This document shows positions 53,626 to 62,515 of a stretch of 64,000 bases of DNA, piece after piece. Under the pieces are notes generated by a model. It did not search any database. It was not told the origin of the DNA and saw only the letters and a program-made list of their open reading frames with translations. The stretch is from Polystyrenella longa (GTDB lineage: Bacteria; Planctomycetota; Planctomycetia; Planctomycetales; Planctomycetaceae), in NCBI RefSeq assembly GCF_007750395.1, contig NZ_CP036281.1, positions 967,211-1,031,210 on the forward strand, in the 5' to 3' direction. The translations under genes and the position numbers were made by a program. The number at the start of each line of letters is the position of its first letter. The first letter of the stretch is position 1.

Positions 53626-55716
53626 ATGACCGACCGCACGTTGCAACAATCTGCTCAATTTATTTCCGGGATTGGACCGGAGATGGCCGCTCTTCTGGCT
53701 CGGATGGGGTTGGAAAGTGTGGAGGACATGTTATGGAATCTGCCGCGCGACGTGTTGGATCTGACTCACGTCAGCCGGGTTGAAGATTTGCAGGCGGACG
53801 AACTACAAACTGTCCGCGGTCAGGTTGTCGATATTGATGGTCGGATGTTGAATCGGGGGCGGGTACTAACGACTTGCCTACTCGATTGCGATGGCGCGTA
53901 TCTGCAAGCCAGCTGGTTCAATCAAGCCTGGGTTCGAAATAAGCTTGTTCCGGGTGGAACTTACCTGTTCTCAGGAAAACCCAAACGGCGTAGCGGTCGT
54001 TGGGAGATGTCCCACCCCAGAATGCAATTTCTGGAAGAGGACGAACAATCGGCACACGGTGGCATTCTGCCCAAGTATGGACTAACCGAGGGACTGAAGA
54101 TGCACACCATGCTTCGTCTCATGCGGACCGCCGTCGAAGAGTATTCCGATCTTCTACCGGAACGATTGCCGGAATCGTTCCGGACTCATTTCGAGTTGAG
54201 CACGCTGCAAGAGGCGATTCGCCAAGTGCATCTTCCCAACACGATGGACGAATACAATGCTGCTCGTCGCCGATTGATCTTTGAAGATCTTTTGGAGTTC
54301 GAAGTCGGTCTCGCTCTGCGCAAACAGCGTTGGCAGAAACAGGGCCAGGCACCTGTGTTGCCTATGTCGGCCAAAATTGATTCTCGTATCCGGCGTCGTT
54401 TTCCGTTTCAATTTACTCCGGGACAGAACGAGGCGATTACCGATGTCGTCGCCGATCTACAACGTGATATCCCAATGCATCGATTGTTGCAGGCGGATGT
54501 CGGTGCCGGTAAAACGGTCATTGCAATCTACGCGATGCTCGTAGCGGTAGCGGCTGGACATCAGGCCGTATTAATGGCACCTACGGAGGTTCTGGCAAAT
54601 CAGCATTGGCAGACACTAAGCAGTTTGTTGTTCGACAGTCAGGTTAATATCCAACTACTGACGAGCGCCCTGACAACCGCGCAGCGACGAGAGGCGTTAA
54701 CACGTATCAAAGAGGGGGCCGTTAATCTTATCGTGGGAACTCAGGCAGTCATCCAGCAAGATGTCTTGTTTCACAAACTGGGAGTGGCGGTGATTGATGA
54801 ACAGCATAAGTTCGGAGTCGAGCAGCGGGCGGTCTTCACCAGCTCCCAAGATTCTCCCCATGTTCTCGTCATGACGGCGACACCAATTCCCCGTAGTTTG
54901 TGTATGACGATGTTCGGTGATCTCGATCTAACATTAATAAATGATAAACCTCCCGGTCGCCAGGCCGTTGTCACCAGCCGAATTATGGGAGTCGGAGCCC
55001 GAAAGAAAGCCTGGCAGTTCATAACCAAACAACTGCAAACGGGCAGACAGGCTTACGTAGTCTGCCCCCGAATTGAAGTGAGTGAACAGGAAGTGGCCGA
55101 TCCGCTGGAGATCCCTGTCAGCGCCGAAACCGTCTTTAAACATCTGTCTCATAACGAATTGAAAGACTTCCGAGTCGAATTGCTGCATGGGCAGATGGAT
55201 CGAGAGCGGAAACAGGCGACGATGGAACGGTTTCGCAATCAAGAAACGGATGTGCTTGTCTCCACAACGGTTATTGAAGTCGGTGTCGATGTTCCCAACG
55301 CGACATTGATGGCCATTATGCAGGCCGAGAGATTCGGGCTGTCTCAGCTCCATCAATTACGGGGCCGCATCGGTCGAGGCAAATACCAAGGGTACTGTTT
55401 CCTCTATTCAGAAGCCGATTCCGAAGAGGCCAGCCAACGCCTAGCTACTTTGGAACAGACGAATGATGGCTTTCAGGTTGCCGAGGCCGATTTTGAATTG
55501 CGAGGTCCGGGGGATGTTCTCGGCACGCGGCAGCACGGAGCGATGCCACTTCGGGTTGCTCACCTGGTCCGCGATGTCAAAGTCCTCGAAGAAGCCAGAG
55601 GAGCCGCCTTTAAACTGGTTGAGAGTGGCCGGTTACACGACCCGGAGTATCAATCGCTCCATCGGCAAGTCGAAGAACGCTTTGGAAGCCTGCTCTCCCT
55701 GACTCCCGGCGGCTGA
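53626..55716 (+). CDS. recG: ATP-dependent DNA helicase RecG
   Basis: RecG remodels stalled replication forks and Holliday junctions. The 696-aa protein has the N-terminal helical and OB 'wedge' parts (about 15-170, 'ISGIGPEMAALLARMGL'), then the two helicase domains: motif I 'QADVGAGKTVIAIYAML', 'MAPTEVLANQH', motif II 'VAVIDEQHKFGVEQR' (DEQH box), motif III 'VLVMTATPIPRSL', motif V 'VSTTVIEVGVDVPNATLMAI' and motif VI 'LHQLRGRIGRGKYQGY'. Length fits the family. ATG 53626 was chosen; a TTG two codons earlier is not needed. A tRNA gene lies upstream on the other strand. Confidence 0.96.
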   Translation: MTDRTLQQSAQFISGIGPEMAALLARMGLESVEDMLWNLPRDVLDLTHVSRVEDLQADELQTVRGQVVDIDGRMLNRGRVLTTCLLDCDGAYLQASWFNQAWVRNKLVPGGTYLFSGKPKRRSGRWEMSHPRMQFLEEDEQSAHGGILPKYGLTEGLKMHTMLRLMRTAVEEYSDLLPERLPESFRTHFELSTLQEAIRQVHLPNTMDEYNAARRRLIFEDLLEFEVGLALRKQRWQKQGQAPVLPMSAKIDSRIRRRFPFQFTPGQNEAITDVVADLQRDIPMHRLLQADVGAGKTVIAIYAMLVAVAAGHQAVLMAPTEVLANQHWQTLSSLLFDSQVNIQLLTSALTTAQRREALTRIKEGAVNLIVGTQAVIQQDVLFHKLGVAVIDEQHKFGVEQRAVFTSSQDSPHVLVMTATPIPRSLCMTMFGDLDLTLINDKPPGRQAVVTSRIMGVGARKKAWQFITKQLQTGRQAYVVCPRIEVSEQEVADPLEIPVSAETVFKHLSHNELKDFRVELLHGQMDRERKQATMERFRNQETDVLVSTTVIEVGVDVPNATLMAIMQAERFGLSQLHQLRGRIGRGKYQGYCFLYSEADSEEASQRLATLEQTNDGFQVAEADFELRGPGDVLGTRQHGAMPLRVAHLVRDVKVLEEARGAAFKLVESGRLHDPEYQSLHRQVEERFGSLLSLTPGG

Positions 55717-56029
55717 TTACAAGGTCGACGGAAGCTCACCACGCCATGTTCTGTTGGAGTCGGAAGACTGGGTAGAACAGGAGGGCTTCGGGCGCGGTCT
55801 CGTGTTGACACGTTTTTGAAATCCGGATAAGACCCGCGTCTCTTTCTCTCTTTCTCTACCCCAAAACCAAAATAGGCTCAAGTTTTCGTCATTCACCGTA
55901 AGGGTGGAACGAAGTCATTTGAGCCGGGACGTTCTATCGTCAGGTCCTTTTCATGCGCTCATTTTGCGTCTGGAAAGCAGCGTGATCGGTACAACGAATA
56001 AATAGCCTGCGTGCGTGCAGGACGGGAAT
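55717..56029. other. Intergenic region before the flagellar block
   Basis: TTGACA (55805-55810), a 17-base spacer and TAAGAC (55828-55833) make a plausible housekeeping promoter for the gene at 56030. Nothing else was recognised. Confidence 0.45.
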
Positions 56030-58804
56030 ATGAAAGCTCTCCTCTCAGATACTAAGGTTCAAGCTGGGTTCGGCATACTATTGCTGATTCTAGGTGGGAT
56101 CAATTTCTGGTTGTGGAACGACCACGAGGAGTTTCATCCCGACGAATACCTCAAGGTCGCGCTGAAGAGACTTGTCCCCCGCAGCCAAATGGATGCCAAT
56201 CTGGTCAATCTGGATTCGGCAGAACTACGACGTCAGGCGTTGCAAGCCACGCGTTGGGCAGAAGCGGTTGCTTACCCAGGTCAGGAACTGATTGTTTCGT
56301 TCGACTATCTCTACGGCATCATCTACTTTGGTGATGCGATGGCAATGGAAGGGGACCCTAGCACTCAAAAACCGATGTTGCGTAAAGCGGCCTGGCACCT
56401 CCGAGAGGCAGATCAGGGAGAAGATCCCCAATACAAACACAGATTGAAATACGCTTATGGTGTCTGTTTGCAAAAACTGGGCAATACCGATGAAGCGATC
56501 AATCAACTGGAACAAATTTTTGATTTCAAAGAGGCCATTAAAGCTCATCGACCGGGAAAATCGAAAGATGACATCGAAATTGAGCCTCTGTCTGCCCGGC
56601 AATTACTAGATGCTTCTTTGCGGCTTCAAAACATGTGGTGGTTGGAAAAAGACGAAATGACCCTGCTGAAAGCGGCTCGTTATTCCAACGCTGTTTACTG
56701 GGTGCTTCAACAGGGTCCCGGAATTCTGCCACTCCACGAAGAACAACCTTACCCGGAAATGTCGCCACAACAACTGGATCAAGTCGATCCGAATAATAAA
56801 CTGGTTTTCACGCATCAGGGCATTACTAAGTTTACAGATGAACAACGTTACGAAGCCTTGATTTTACGAGCACAGGTTTACGCTGCGGTAAACCGCATCA
56901 GCGATCTGCTTGATTCTCATCCTGAACTGACAGGGGTTAGTGTCGATGCCATTATTCATCGAGAACTAACTGACGAAGAACGAAACCTGCAGAGCACAAA
57001 GTTGATTCAGGCACAGCATCTGATGGAGGAAGGTTTGTTCCAACAGGCGAGAAAAGGACTCGAAGAAATCGCCCATTCCAAAGGACTCGACCGGACTTAT
57101 GCTCGTAAAGCCCTGTTCCTCATTGGTGAATGCGATCGTGAGAGTGGGGAATTGTTAATTGATGAAAACGATCAACAGGAACGATTCGACCGGGCAATTG
57201 TCTTTTATGAACGGACCGCAGATGAATTTTCCAATACTCCGGAAGGGGTTGCTGCCAACCTTTGGGCGGCTGTGCTTCATCAAAAAGTGGGTAAGGACGA
57301 ACAGGCCCTGCAACGTTACCGCAAAGCGCTTAAGTCCATTGAAGACGTGGAGGAGTTTCAGAATATCTGGCTCAGTCTCTTAAGATTTCAGGATGAAGTC
57401 CATCGTGGCTGGAGACGGTGGATCGATGAACAGAAATATGACGATGCCATTGCTCTTTCGAAATGGTTGCCTCGACTTTTCAGCGAAGCCCGATCTAAAG
57501 AGTTGGTTGCTGAAACCTATAAACAACACGCTCTCTATCTGGATGAACGCCTTAAATCTGCGAACTATTCCCAGTGGAAGAAACTTAAAACAGAGATGCG
57601 CGCCGTCTGGGTTCAAGCCGGAGCGGCTTCCGAAGAAAAAGCCCAGTATTTGAAAAACGCCTCTGAATATTCCGATGCACTCTGGGAAAGTTCCGACCAG
57701 TATCGTCGTGGACACGACTTCAAGAAATCGATTCGTGTAACGCACCAGTTTATCTCGTGCAAACCGGGAAGAGGCTTGGCCCGCGCCTATGTGCGATTGG
57801 GAGAAAACTATATGGATCTCGATCTGTTAGACGACGCGATCGAGGCGTTCAAACGAGTAATACTAGAATATCCAACGGATGTCTTCGCTTTCGAGGCACA
57901 GCATCTGCTCGGACAATGTTACTTTGAAAAAAGCTATCTTGATGAAAAAAATTCGGACAACCTGGCTAAGGCAGAAGAGGCCTGGGTAAAGGTCTATACA
58001 TCAGAAAAGCTGACCCCCGATGCGTTGGAATGGCGTCGCACTCTTTTCGGATTGGGGAGACTGTATTTCCTGAAAGGATCGATGATCTACAACCAGAACA
58101 TGATCAGCGGTAAAGAATCCAAAGAGAATGATTCGGCGAACGAATCGGATCGACTTAATGAGGCGTTCGATTACTGGTCTCTCGCCATTGATCGCCTAGA
58201 CGAGCTACTGGTTCGCCTCCCGGATGGTGAAAACCAGTTCGAAGCCCGGTACCTGTTAGCGCACGCCTATCGGCGCAGTGCCGAAAAGCCCGCTGCCGAA
58301 TTCGAAATTGCCGAAACCGATACGGCACGAGAAGGTCTCCGTCTGCAGGTTAACGAATTTAATCTGGAAGCGATGGGGCAGTTTGAAATCCTGCGTGACA
58401 AACTGTTGAAACTCAAAAATGCCGATCGTCTGGATGAACTCGGTCAGCGAATTCTTCGAAACAGTTATTTTGAAATCGCACACATTCTGTATGCCCTTGG
58501 CGATATTGACGCGGCGAAAGATGCCTACTTCGCGGCGGTAACTGAATATCCCGATGATGAGATGGTCATTCTTTCCTACATTCAAATCGCCAACTGTTTC
58601 AAACAAAAGGGACAGGATCTGGACGCCAATGCATTCATCGCCACGGCCCGATTTACCTATGAAAAATTTCTGCAGGATGGAACGATCTTCGCGAAGAACA
58701 AAACGAACCTGAGCCAGGATGAGTGGGGCTACTGGTTGGACTGGACCAGAAATGCGTATGGCCTGTCTCAGGCAGACTCGACTGAAGAAGGTGACCTGCA
58801 ATGA
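56030..58804 (+). CDS. Membrane-anchored tetratricopeptide-repeat protein
   Basis: The 924-aa reading from ATG 56030 (ribosome-binding site GGACGGGA; a GTG at 56015 is less good) has one N-terminal membrane helix ('AGFGILLLILGGINFWLW') and then helical TPR-type repeats over nearly its whole length. Examples are 'YAYGVCLQKLGNTDEAINQL', 'AYVRLGENYMDLDLLDDAIE', 'AQHLLGQCYFEKSYLDE' and 'YFEIAHILYALGDIDAAKDA'. It is probably a scaffold on the outer face of the cytoplasmic membrane. It lies directly before the flagellar genes, 81 bp from the FlgN-like gene, so a flagellar or envelope assembly role is possible but not shown. Confidence 0.8.
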   Translation: MKALLSDTKVQAGFGILLLILGGINFWLWNDHEEFHPDEYLKVALKRLVPRSQMDANLVNLDSAELRRQALQATRWAEAVAYPGQELIVSFDYLYGIIYFGDAMAMEGDPSTQKPMLRKAAWHLREADQGEDPQYKHRLKYAYGVCLQKLGNTDEAINQLEQIFDFKEAIKAHRPGKSKDDIEIEPLSARQLLDASLRLQNMWWLEKDEMTLLKAARYSNAVYWVLQQGPGILPLHEEQPYPEMSPQQLDQVDPNNKLVFTHQGITKFTDEQRYEALILRAQVYAAVNRISDLLDSHPELTGVSVDAIIHRELTDEERNLQSTKLIQAQHLMEEGLFQQARKGLEEIAHSKGLDRTYARKALFLIGECDRESGELLIDENDQQERFDRAIVFYERTADEFSNTPEGVAANLWAAVLHQKVGKDEQALQRYRKALKSIEDVEEFQNIWLSLLRFQDEVHRGWRRWIDEQKYDDAIALSKWLPRLFSEARSKELVAETYKQHALYLDERLKSANYSQWKKLKTEMRAVWVQAGAASEEKAQYLKNASEYSDALWESSDQYRRGHDFKKSIRVTHQFISCKPGRGLARAYVRLGENYMDLDLLDDAIEAFKRVILEYPTDVFAFEAQHLLGQCYFEKSYLDEKNSDNLAKAEEAWVKVYTSEKLTPDALEWRRTLFGLGRLYFLKGSMIYNQNMISGKESKENDSANESDRLNEAFDYWSLAIDRLDELLVRLPDGENQFEARYLLAHAYRRSAEKPAAEFEIAETDTAREGLRLQVNEFNLEAMGQFEILRDKLLKLKNADRLDELGQRILRNSYFEIAHILYALGDIDAAKDAYFAAVTEYPDDEMVILSYIQIANCFKQKGQDLDANAFIATARFTYEKFLQDGTIFAKNKTNLSQDEWGYWLDWTRNAYGLSQADSTEEGDLQ

Positions 58805-58885
58805 AACGTCTTATTACCAAACAAACTTGTTTATTTGAGGCTGGGGTAATGATAGCACCTTTTTCAATGAGAGAGGATGCGTAAC

Positions 58886-59338
58886 ATGTCGACACGAAAA
58901 TCGATGAACTATCACTCCTTTTTTAAACACAGATACGAACATTGCCGCATTCTTCTGGCTCTCTCTGAAGAGCAGAATCAGGCGATTGTTGAGAATCGAC
59001 TTGACGATTTATTATCGATCATCGGCCGGAAACAGCGTGTACTGAAGTTGATGGAAGATGAAAAAAGGCAACACCCCGAACTCTGGGAACACTGGCAGTC
59101 GGATCGCGAAACATTTGACGCGAACAGTCGAGAGCAGTGTGAGCAATTGCTATCGGATACCGAAACGGTCATGGCCTCTCTCGTTCAACTTGAACAACAG
59201 GGAACCAGCCAGTTGCAGAAAAACCGGGATGAAACTCAGCAACAGCTACATCTGGTCTCTCAAAGTATGCAGGCGAATGACGCCTACAGCGACCAGACAG
59301 ATGAGAAGACGCACCGCTATTTGAATGTCGGGCGTTAA
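58886..59338 (+). CDS. FlgN-like flagellar export chaperone candidate
   Basis: The 150-aa all-helical protein starts at ATG 58886, with GAGAGGA at nine-base spacing; an ATG nine bases earlier lies too close to that site. The pattern 'ILLALSEEQNQAIVENRLDD' followed by 'LLSIIGRKQRVLKLMEDEKR' matches the first two helices of FlgN/FliT chaperones, which hold hook-associated proteins before export. Position between the TPR gene and the flgBC-fliEF genes supports this. Sequence similarity alone is weak, so the name is tentative. Confidence 0.6.
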   Translation: MSTRKSMNYHSFFKHRYEHCRILLALSEEQNQAIVENRLDDLLSIIGRKQRVLKLMEDEKRQHPELWEHWQSDRETFDANSREQCEQLLSDTETVMASLVQLEQQGTSQLQKNRDETQQQLHLVSQSMQANDAYSDQTDEKTHRYLNVGR

Positions 59339-59419
59339 TTATTGTCGTTCAAACAGATCAAGCCGTCATCAGAATCAGATAACTTATCGAATTAACATCG
59401 ATTTTGCGGAGTTGGAATT

Positions 59420-60817
59420 ATGCATTCGCATTCATTCAGCACGAACAATTCAATCGCCCCCCAGGTCCTGATTTATGCGACCGAAGGGACAACTCGTCAC
59501 CGTCGTTGCGAGCAATTGCAGCGGGCTGGGTTTTTACTTCAGCAGGCCGAAAGCTTTGCAGCAGTGAAGGAAAGCCTGTTGGAAAGCGATGTCGCCGTCT
59601 GCCTGGTGGAAGCGGTCGATGGCAATCGGGCTATTGTTGAGTTCTATTCCTTCATTCAGGAACAGCAGCTCCATACGCAGCTAGTCTGCATGATACCCGA
59701 ATCGGAATCGGTCAGTCGGATGACGATTCCCGCTGCACGGTATGATATTCTGGAATCAAACACTCCGGTTGATCGACTTCGTTCAGTTCTGTTTGCAGCA
59801 ACCGAACGTCATCGCCTGTCGTCGGAAAACCGAAAGCTGCAACAGCAACTCGTTACACAATGTTTTGCCCCACTGGTATGTATCAGCCCGGCGATGCAGC
59901 AGTTGCAGTCTTCCCTGGAGGTCCAGGCTAAACAAGAACTTCCTTTCTGTCTGGTAGGAGAGCAGGGGACCGACTTTGTACGGATGGCGCGTTGCGTTCA
60001 CTCGCTTAGTTCTCGCGGAGTCAATCGTTTTCAGGTCTTTCATGTCGGGCACCATACGCTGGAGCAAATGGAAACCGAACTTTTTTCCAACGCACCAGAA
60101 TCCCGTATCCAGCTAGCCTCCGGTGGTAGCCTGCTGTTGGATCAGGTCGAAGCGATGCCGCTTACCATGCAGCCGGCTCTTGTTCGTTTGATCGAACGAA
60201 CTCAACGACATGACGAACAACTGGGAATGACTACGACTCCCCTGCCAAGATTGATTCTGTCATTAAGCGAAACTATCGAAACGGCATTCCAATCCGAACG
60301 GATTATCCCAGAGCTATATGCGTTGCTGGGTGGCTGCCAGATTTCCGTGCCCCCATTGCGGCAGCGACGGGAAGATCTGACCTGTCTGGCTGAGAACATA
60401 TTGGAAGAGATCGCATTACAAGAAGGGTTGCCTATTCAAGCTCTTGATAGCAGCGCTCTGCATCTGATTCAAACACAATTCTGGTTAGGAAACGAAGCCG
60501 AACTCCGATCGATTCTATACAAGGCATGCTCTTTAAATCCGGGTCACATGCTGACCTCAGAACTGTTGCGAGCCTGGATCGGCACCGATTCAAACTCGGC
60601 AGAACAGGCGGGATTAACGCTTAAAGAGATGGAACGTAAACTCATCGAGACGACATTTACCCGGTTCGGCGGCAATCGAGAAAAGACAGCTCAGGCGTTG
60701 CAAATCGGTTTGCGAACCTTGTCGGGCAAGCTGAGAGAATATGGTTATCCACCCCGGGGCGGCCCAGGCTCGAACATTAAGACTGAAGTCTCTTCTGAAC
60801 TTCGTCGAGCCGCTTGA
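59420..60817 (+). CDS. Degenerate sigma-54-activator homologue with Fis-type DNA-binding domain
   Basis: The 465-aa protein has an N-terminal receiver-like part (about 14-130, with no clear phospho-Asp), an AAA+ domain of the NtrC class (about 150-390), and a Fis-type helix-turn-helix (about 403-442, 'LIETTFTRFGGNREKTAQAL'). The AAA+ domain keeps family landmarks such as 'QLASGGSLLLDQVEAM' and 'SVPPLRQRREDLTCLAENIL', but Walker A reads GEQGTDFV (180-187) without the usual GK(E/T), and the GAFTGA loop that contacts sigma-54 is missing after 'ETELFSNAPES'. It probably binds DNA without ATP-driven activation. It lies just before flgB. Confidence 0.8.
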   Translation: MHSHSFSTNNSIAPQVLIYATEGTTRHRRCEQLQRAGFLLQQAESFAAVKESLLESDVAVCLVEAVDGNRAIVEFYSFIQEQQLHTQLVCMIPESESVSRMTIPAARYDILESNTPVDRLRSVLFAATERHRLSSENRKLQQQLVTQCFAPLVCISPAMQQLQSSLEVQAKQELPFCLVGEQGTDFVRMARCVHSLSSRGVNRFQVFHVGHHTLEQMETELFSNAPESRIQLASGGSLLLDQVEAMPLTMQPALVRLIERTQRHDEQLGMTTTPLPRLILSLSETIETAFQSERIIPELYALLGGCQISVPPLRQRREDLTCLAENILEEIALQEGLPIQALDSSALHLIQTQFWLGNEAELRSILYKACSLNPGHMLTSELLRAWIGTDSNSAEQAGLTLKEMERKLIETTFTRFGGNREKTAQALQIGLRTLSGKLREYGYPPRGGPGSNIKTEVSSELRRAA

Positions 60818-60897
60818 GCCAACCCTGATTGTCTCTTTAGACCGATTTATAGACCTCTTTTGAAAATTGAATTTCTACGCGACCAGGATATCTCGCC

Positions 60898-61338
60898 ATG
60901 ATGCATTCCCTATTCGATCAAACCACGATTCCTCTCCTGGAGAAGGTTGCGCAGTTTGGTCAACGACGTCACGAAGTGCTGGCCGGGAATCTGGCGAACG
61001 TAGATACGCCCGATTATCGTCCTCGCGATTTGCCTGTCGATGATTTTAAACAGGCACTGCAACAGGCGGTAACACAGAGACAGCTGAATGAAACCGGAGG
61101 GAATTCCGCTGCGGACTATTATGCCATCCGCACGTCGCCCCAGACCAAATTTACAGAAGAACTATTTCAGGCAGTTGAGGCGGATCCGGAAAACGTCACC
61201 TTTCATGACAACAATAATCGCAGCGTCGAGACCGAAGTCGCCAAAATGACCAAGAATATGATGATGCAGAACTATGCGGTGCAACTGATGACGGCTCAGT
61301 TTAACCTGATGCAGTCGGTCATCTCGGGTCGTGCGTAA
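60898..61338 (+). CDS. flgB: Flagellar basal-body rod protein FlgB
   Basis: FlgB is a proximal rod subunit of the flagellar basal body, exported by the flagellar type III system. The 146-aa protein has 'RRHEVLAGNLANVDTPDYRP' near the N-terminus (the rod-protein ANVDTPxY signature) and the C-terminal 'KMTKNMMMQNYAVQLMTAQF' helix. Two ATG codons lie side by side (60898, 60901). flgC follows 61 bp later. Confidence 0.93.
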   Translation: MMHSLFDQTTIPLLEKVAQFGQRRHEVLAGNLANVDTPDYRPRDLPVDDFKQALQQAVTQRQLNETGGNSAADYYAIRTSPQTKFTEELFQAVEADPENVTFHDNNNRSVETEVAKMTKNMMMQNYAVQLMTAQFNLMQSVISGRA

Positions 61339-61399
61339 TTTTTGATTAGCCACTGTTTCAGGATCATACCGAACACAGTTTCGTTCGAAGGAGTCGAAT

Positions 61400-61804
61400 A
61401 TGTTTAAAGCAATTGATATCAGTACCAGTGCTCTAGTTGCTCAGCGAATGCGGATGGATACGATTTCCGGCAACATTGCTAATGCCCATACGACACGCGA
61501 TGCCGAAGGAAACTTGAGTCCCTTTCAACGTCGATTCGTTACCTTCGCGGCTGACAATAAGGATGACACCCGTGGAGCGGGTGTCGTTGGAGAAGTGCAG
61601 GTGGATGACGCAACACCTCCTCGACGCAAGTTTGAACCGGGACACCCCGATGCCGATCAGGATGGATTCGTTTCTCTGCCGAACTTTGACATGGTGACCG
61701 AATTCGTCAATGCAATGGAGGCTAACCGTGCGTACGAAGCGAACGTCGCCGCGATGGACATCACCAAACAAATGACCCAGTTAGGGCTGAAAATCCTCGG
61801 TTAG
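61400..61804 (+). CDS. flgC: Flagellar basal-body rod protein FlgC
   Basis: FlgC is the second proximal rod subunit, assembled beside FlgB. The 134-aa protein shows the signature 'RMRMDTISGNIANAHTTRDA' at the N-terminus and 'FVNAMEANRAYEANVAAMDI' near the C-terminus, the two helices that form the rod core. A good ribosome-binding site (GAAGGAG) precedes ATG 61400. It sits between flgB and fliE, the usual order. Confidence 0.95.
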   Translation: MFKAIDISTSALVAQRMRMDTISGNIANAHTTRDAEGNLSPFQRRFVTFAADNKDDTRGAGVVGEVQVDDATPPRRKFEPGHPDADQDGFVSLPNFDMVTEFVNAMEANRAYEANVAAMDITKQMTQLGLKILG

Positions 61805-61892
61805 ATAATCTCGATTAGATAATGTCGTCGTGTTAATTGAAGTTGTACATCTGACGCTCTTACCAGCTCCTGTTCGATGTGGAAAATAGAAA

Positions 61893-62204
61893 ATGACCCA
61901 ACCCATTTCCTCACTGTCTCAATTCCCCCCTTTGATGCAACCTGACTTCCCGAATTCTGCGACCGAATCGGGAGCAGTGGGTGGTGGGTCTTTTCAGGAT
62001 TTGCTCGTGGGAGCAATTTCGGAAACGAACCAGTTGGAATTGAGCGCGAACAATGCGATTGATCGCAGTTTGATCGGAGAGGATATCTCCCAGGTGGAAG
62101 TCATGTCCGCAGTGAAAAAGGCAGACTTGTCGATGCGAATGCTCCTCCAGATGCGTAACAAGGTCATGGAAGCCTACCAGGAACTCCAGCAATTGCGGAT
62201 GTAG
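61893..62204 (+). CDS. fliE: Flagellar hook-basal body protein FliE
   Basis: FliE links the MS ring to the rod. The 103-aa protein has a variable N-terminus and the family C-terminal region: 'SFQDLLVGAISETNQLELSA', 'EVMSAVKKADLSMRMLLQMR' and 'VMEAYQELQQLRM'. Its position after flgC and before fliF is the standard order. Confidence 0.93.
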   Translation: MTQPISSLSQFPPLMQPDFPNSATESGAVGGGSFQDLLVGAISETNQLELSANNAIDRSLIGEDISQVEVMSAVKKADLSMRMLLQMRNKVMEAYQELQQLRM

Positions 62205-62515
62205 ATTCGATCGCCTGTATAACGCGAAAGGGCATTTGAAAACCTGGTTGTGGATGATCTGGATGCTACAAATAGAGAGGCAAGGTCACCCGTTAGAGGG
62301 TTTTGAAACTGCTTGTAAATAGAGAAATGATCTCAGAAGTAGACGAAATAATCAGATAAAAATTCTCCCAAAACTCAGATAGACTCAAGTCGGCAATTCC
62401 TTGTATAACTCCCGCCACTCTCTCCTGCATAAATTGTAAACAAGGCAAATCCTGTGGATCGACCCGTCACTGACGGATGGCTCCCGGTTTGCACAGTTGT
62501 GGTATTGCCCGAGTT
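62205..62515. other. Intergenic region between fliE and fliF
   Basis: It is 311 bp without a gene. Its main feature is the sigma-54-type promoter match listed separately (62478-62493). The AT-rich stretch 62320-62460 shows no structure I can name. Confidence 0.5.
62478..62493 (+). promoter_or_regulatory. Candidate sigma-54 promoter of fliF
   Basis: TGGCTCCCGGTTTGCA matches the -24/-12 consensus TGGCACG-N4-TTGCW at TGGC, at the C of position 6, and at TTGCA, with the required GG-N10-GC spacing. The predicted transcription start is near 62504, only about 12 bases before the fliF ATG. Confidence 0.55.
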
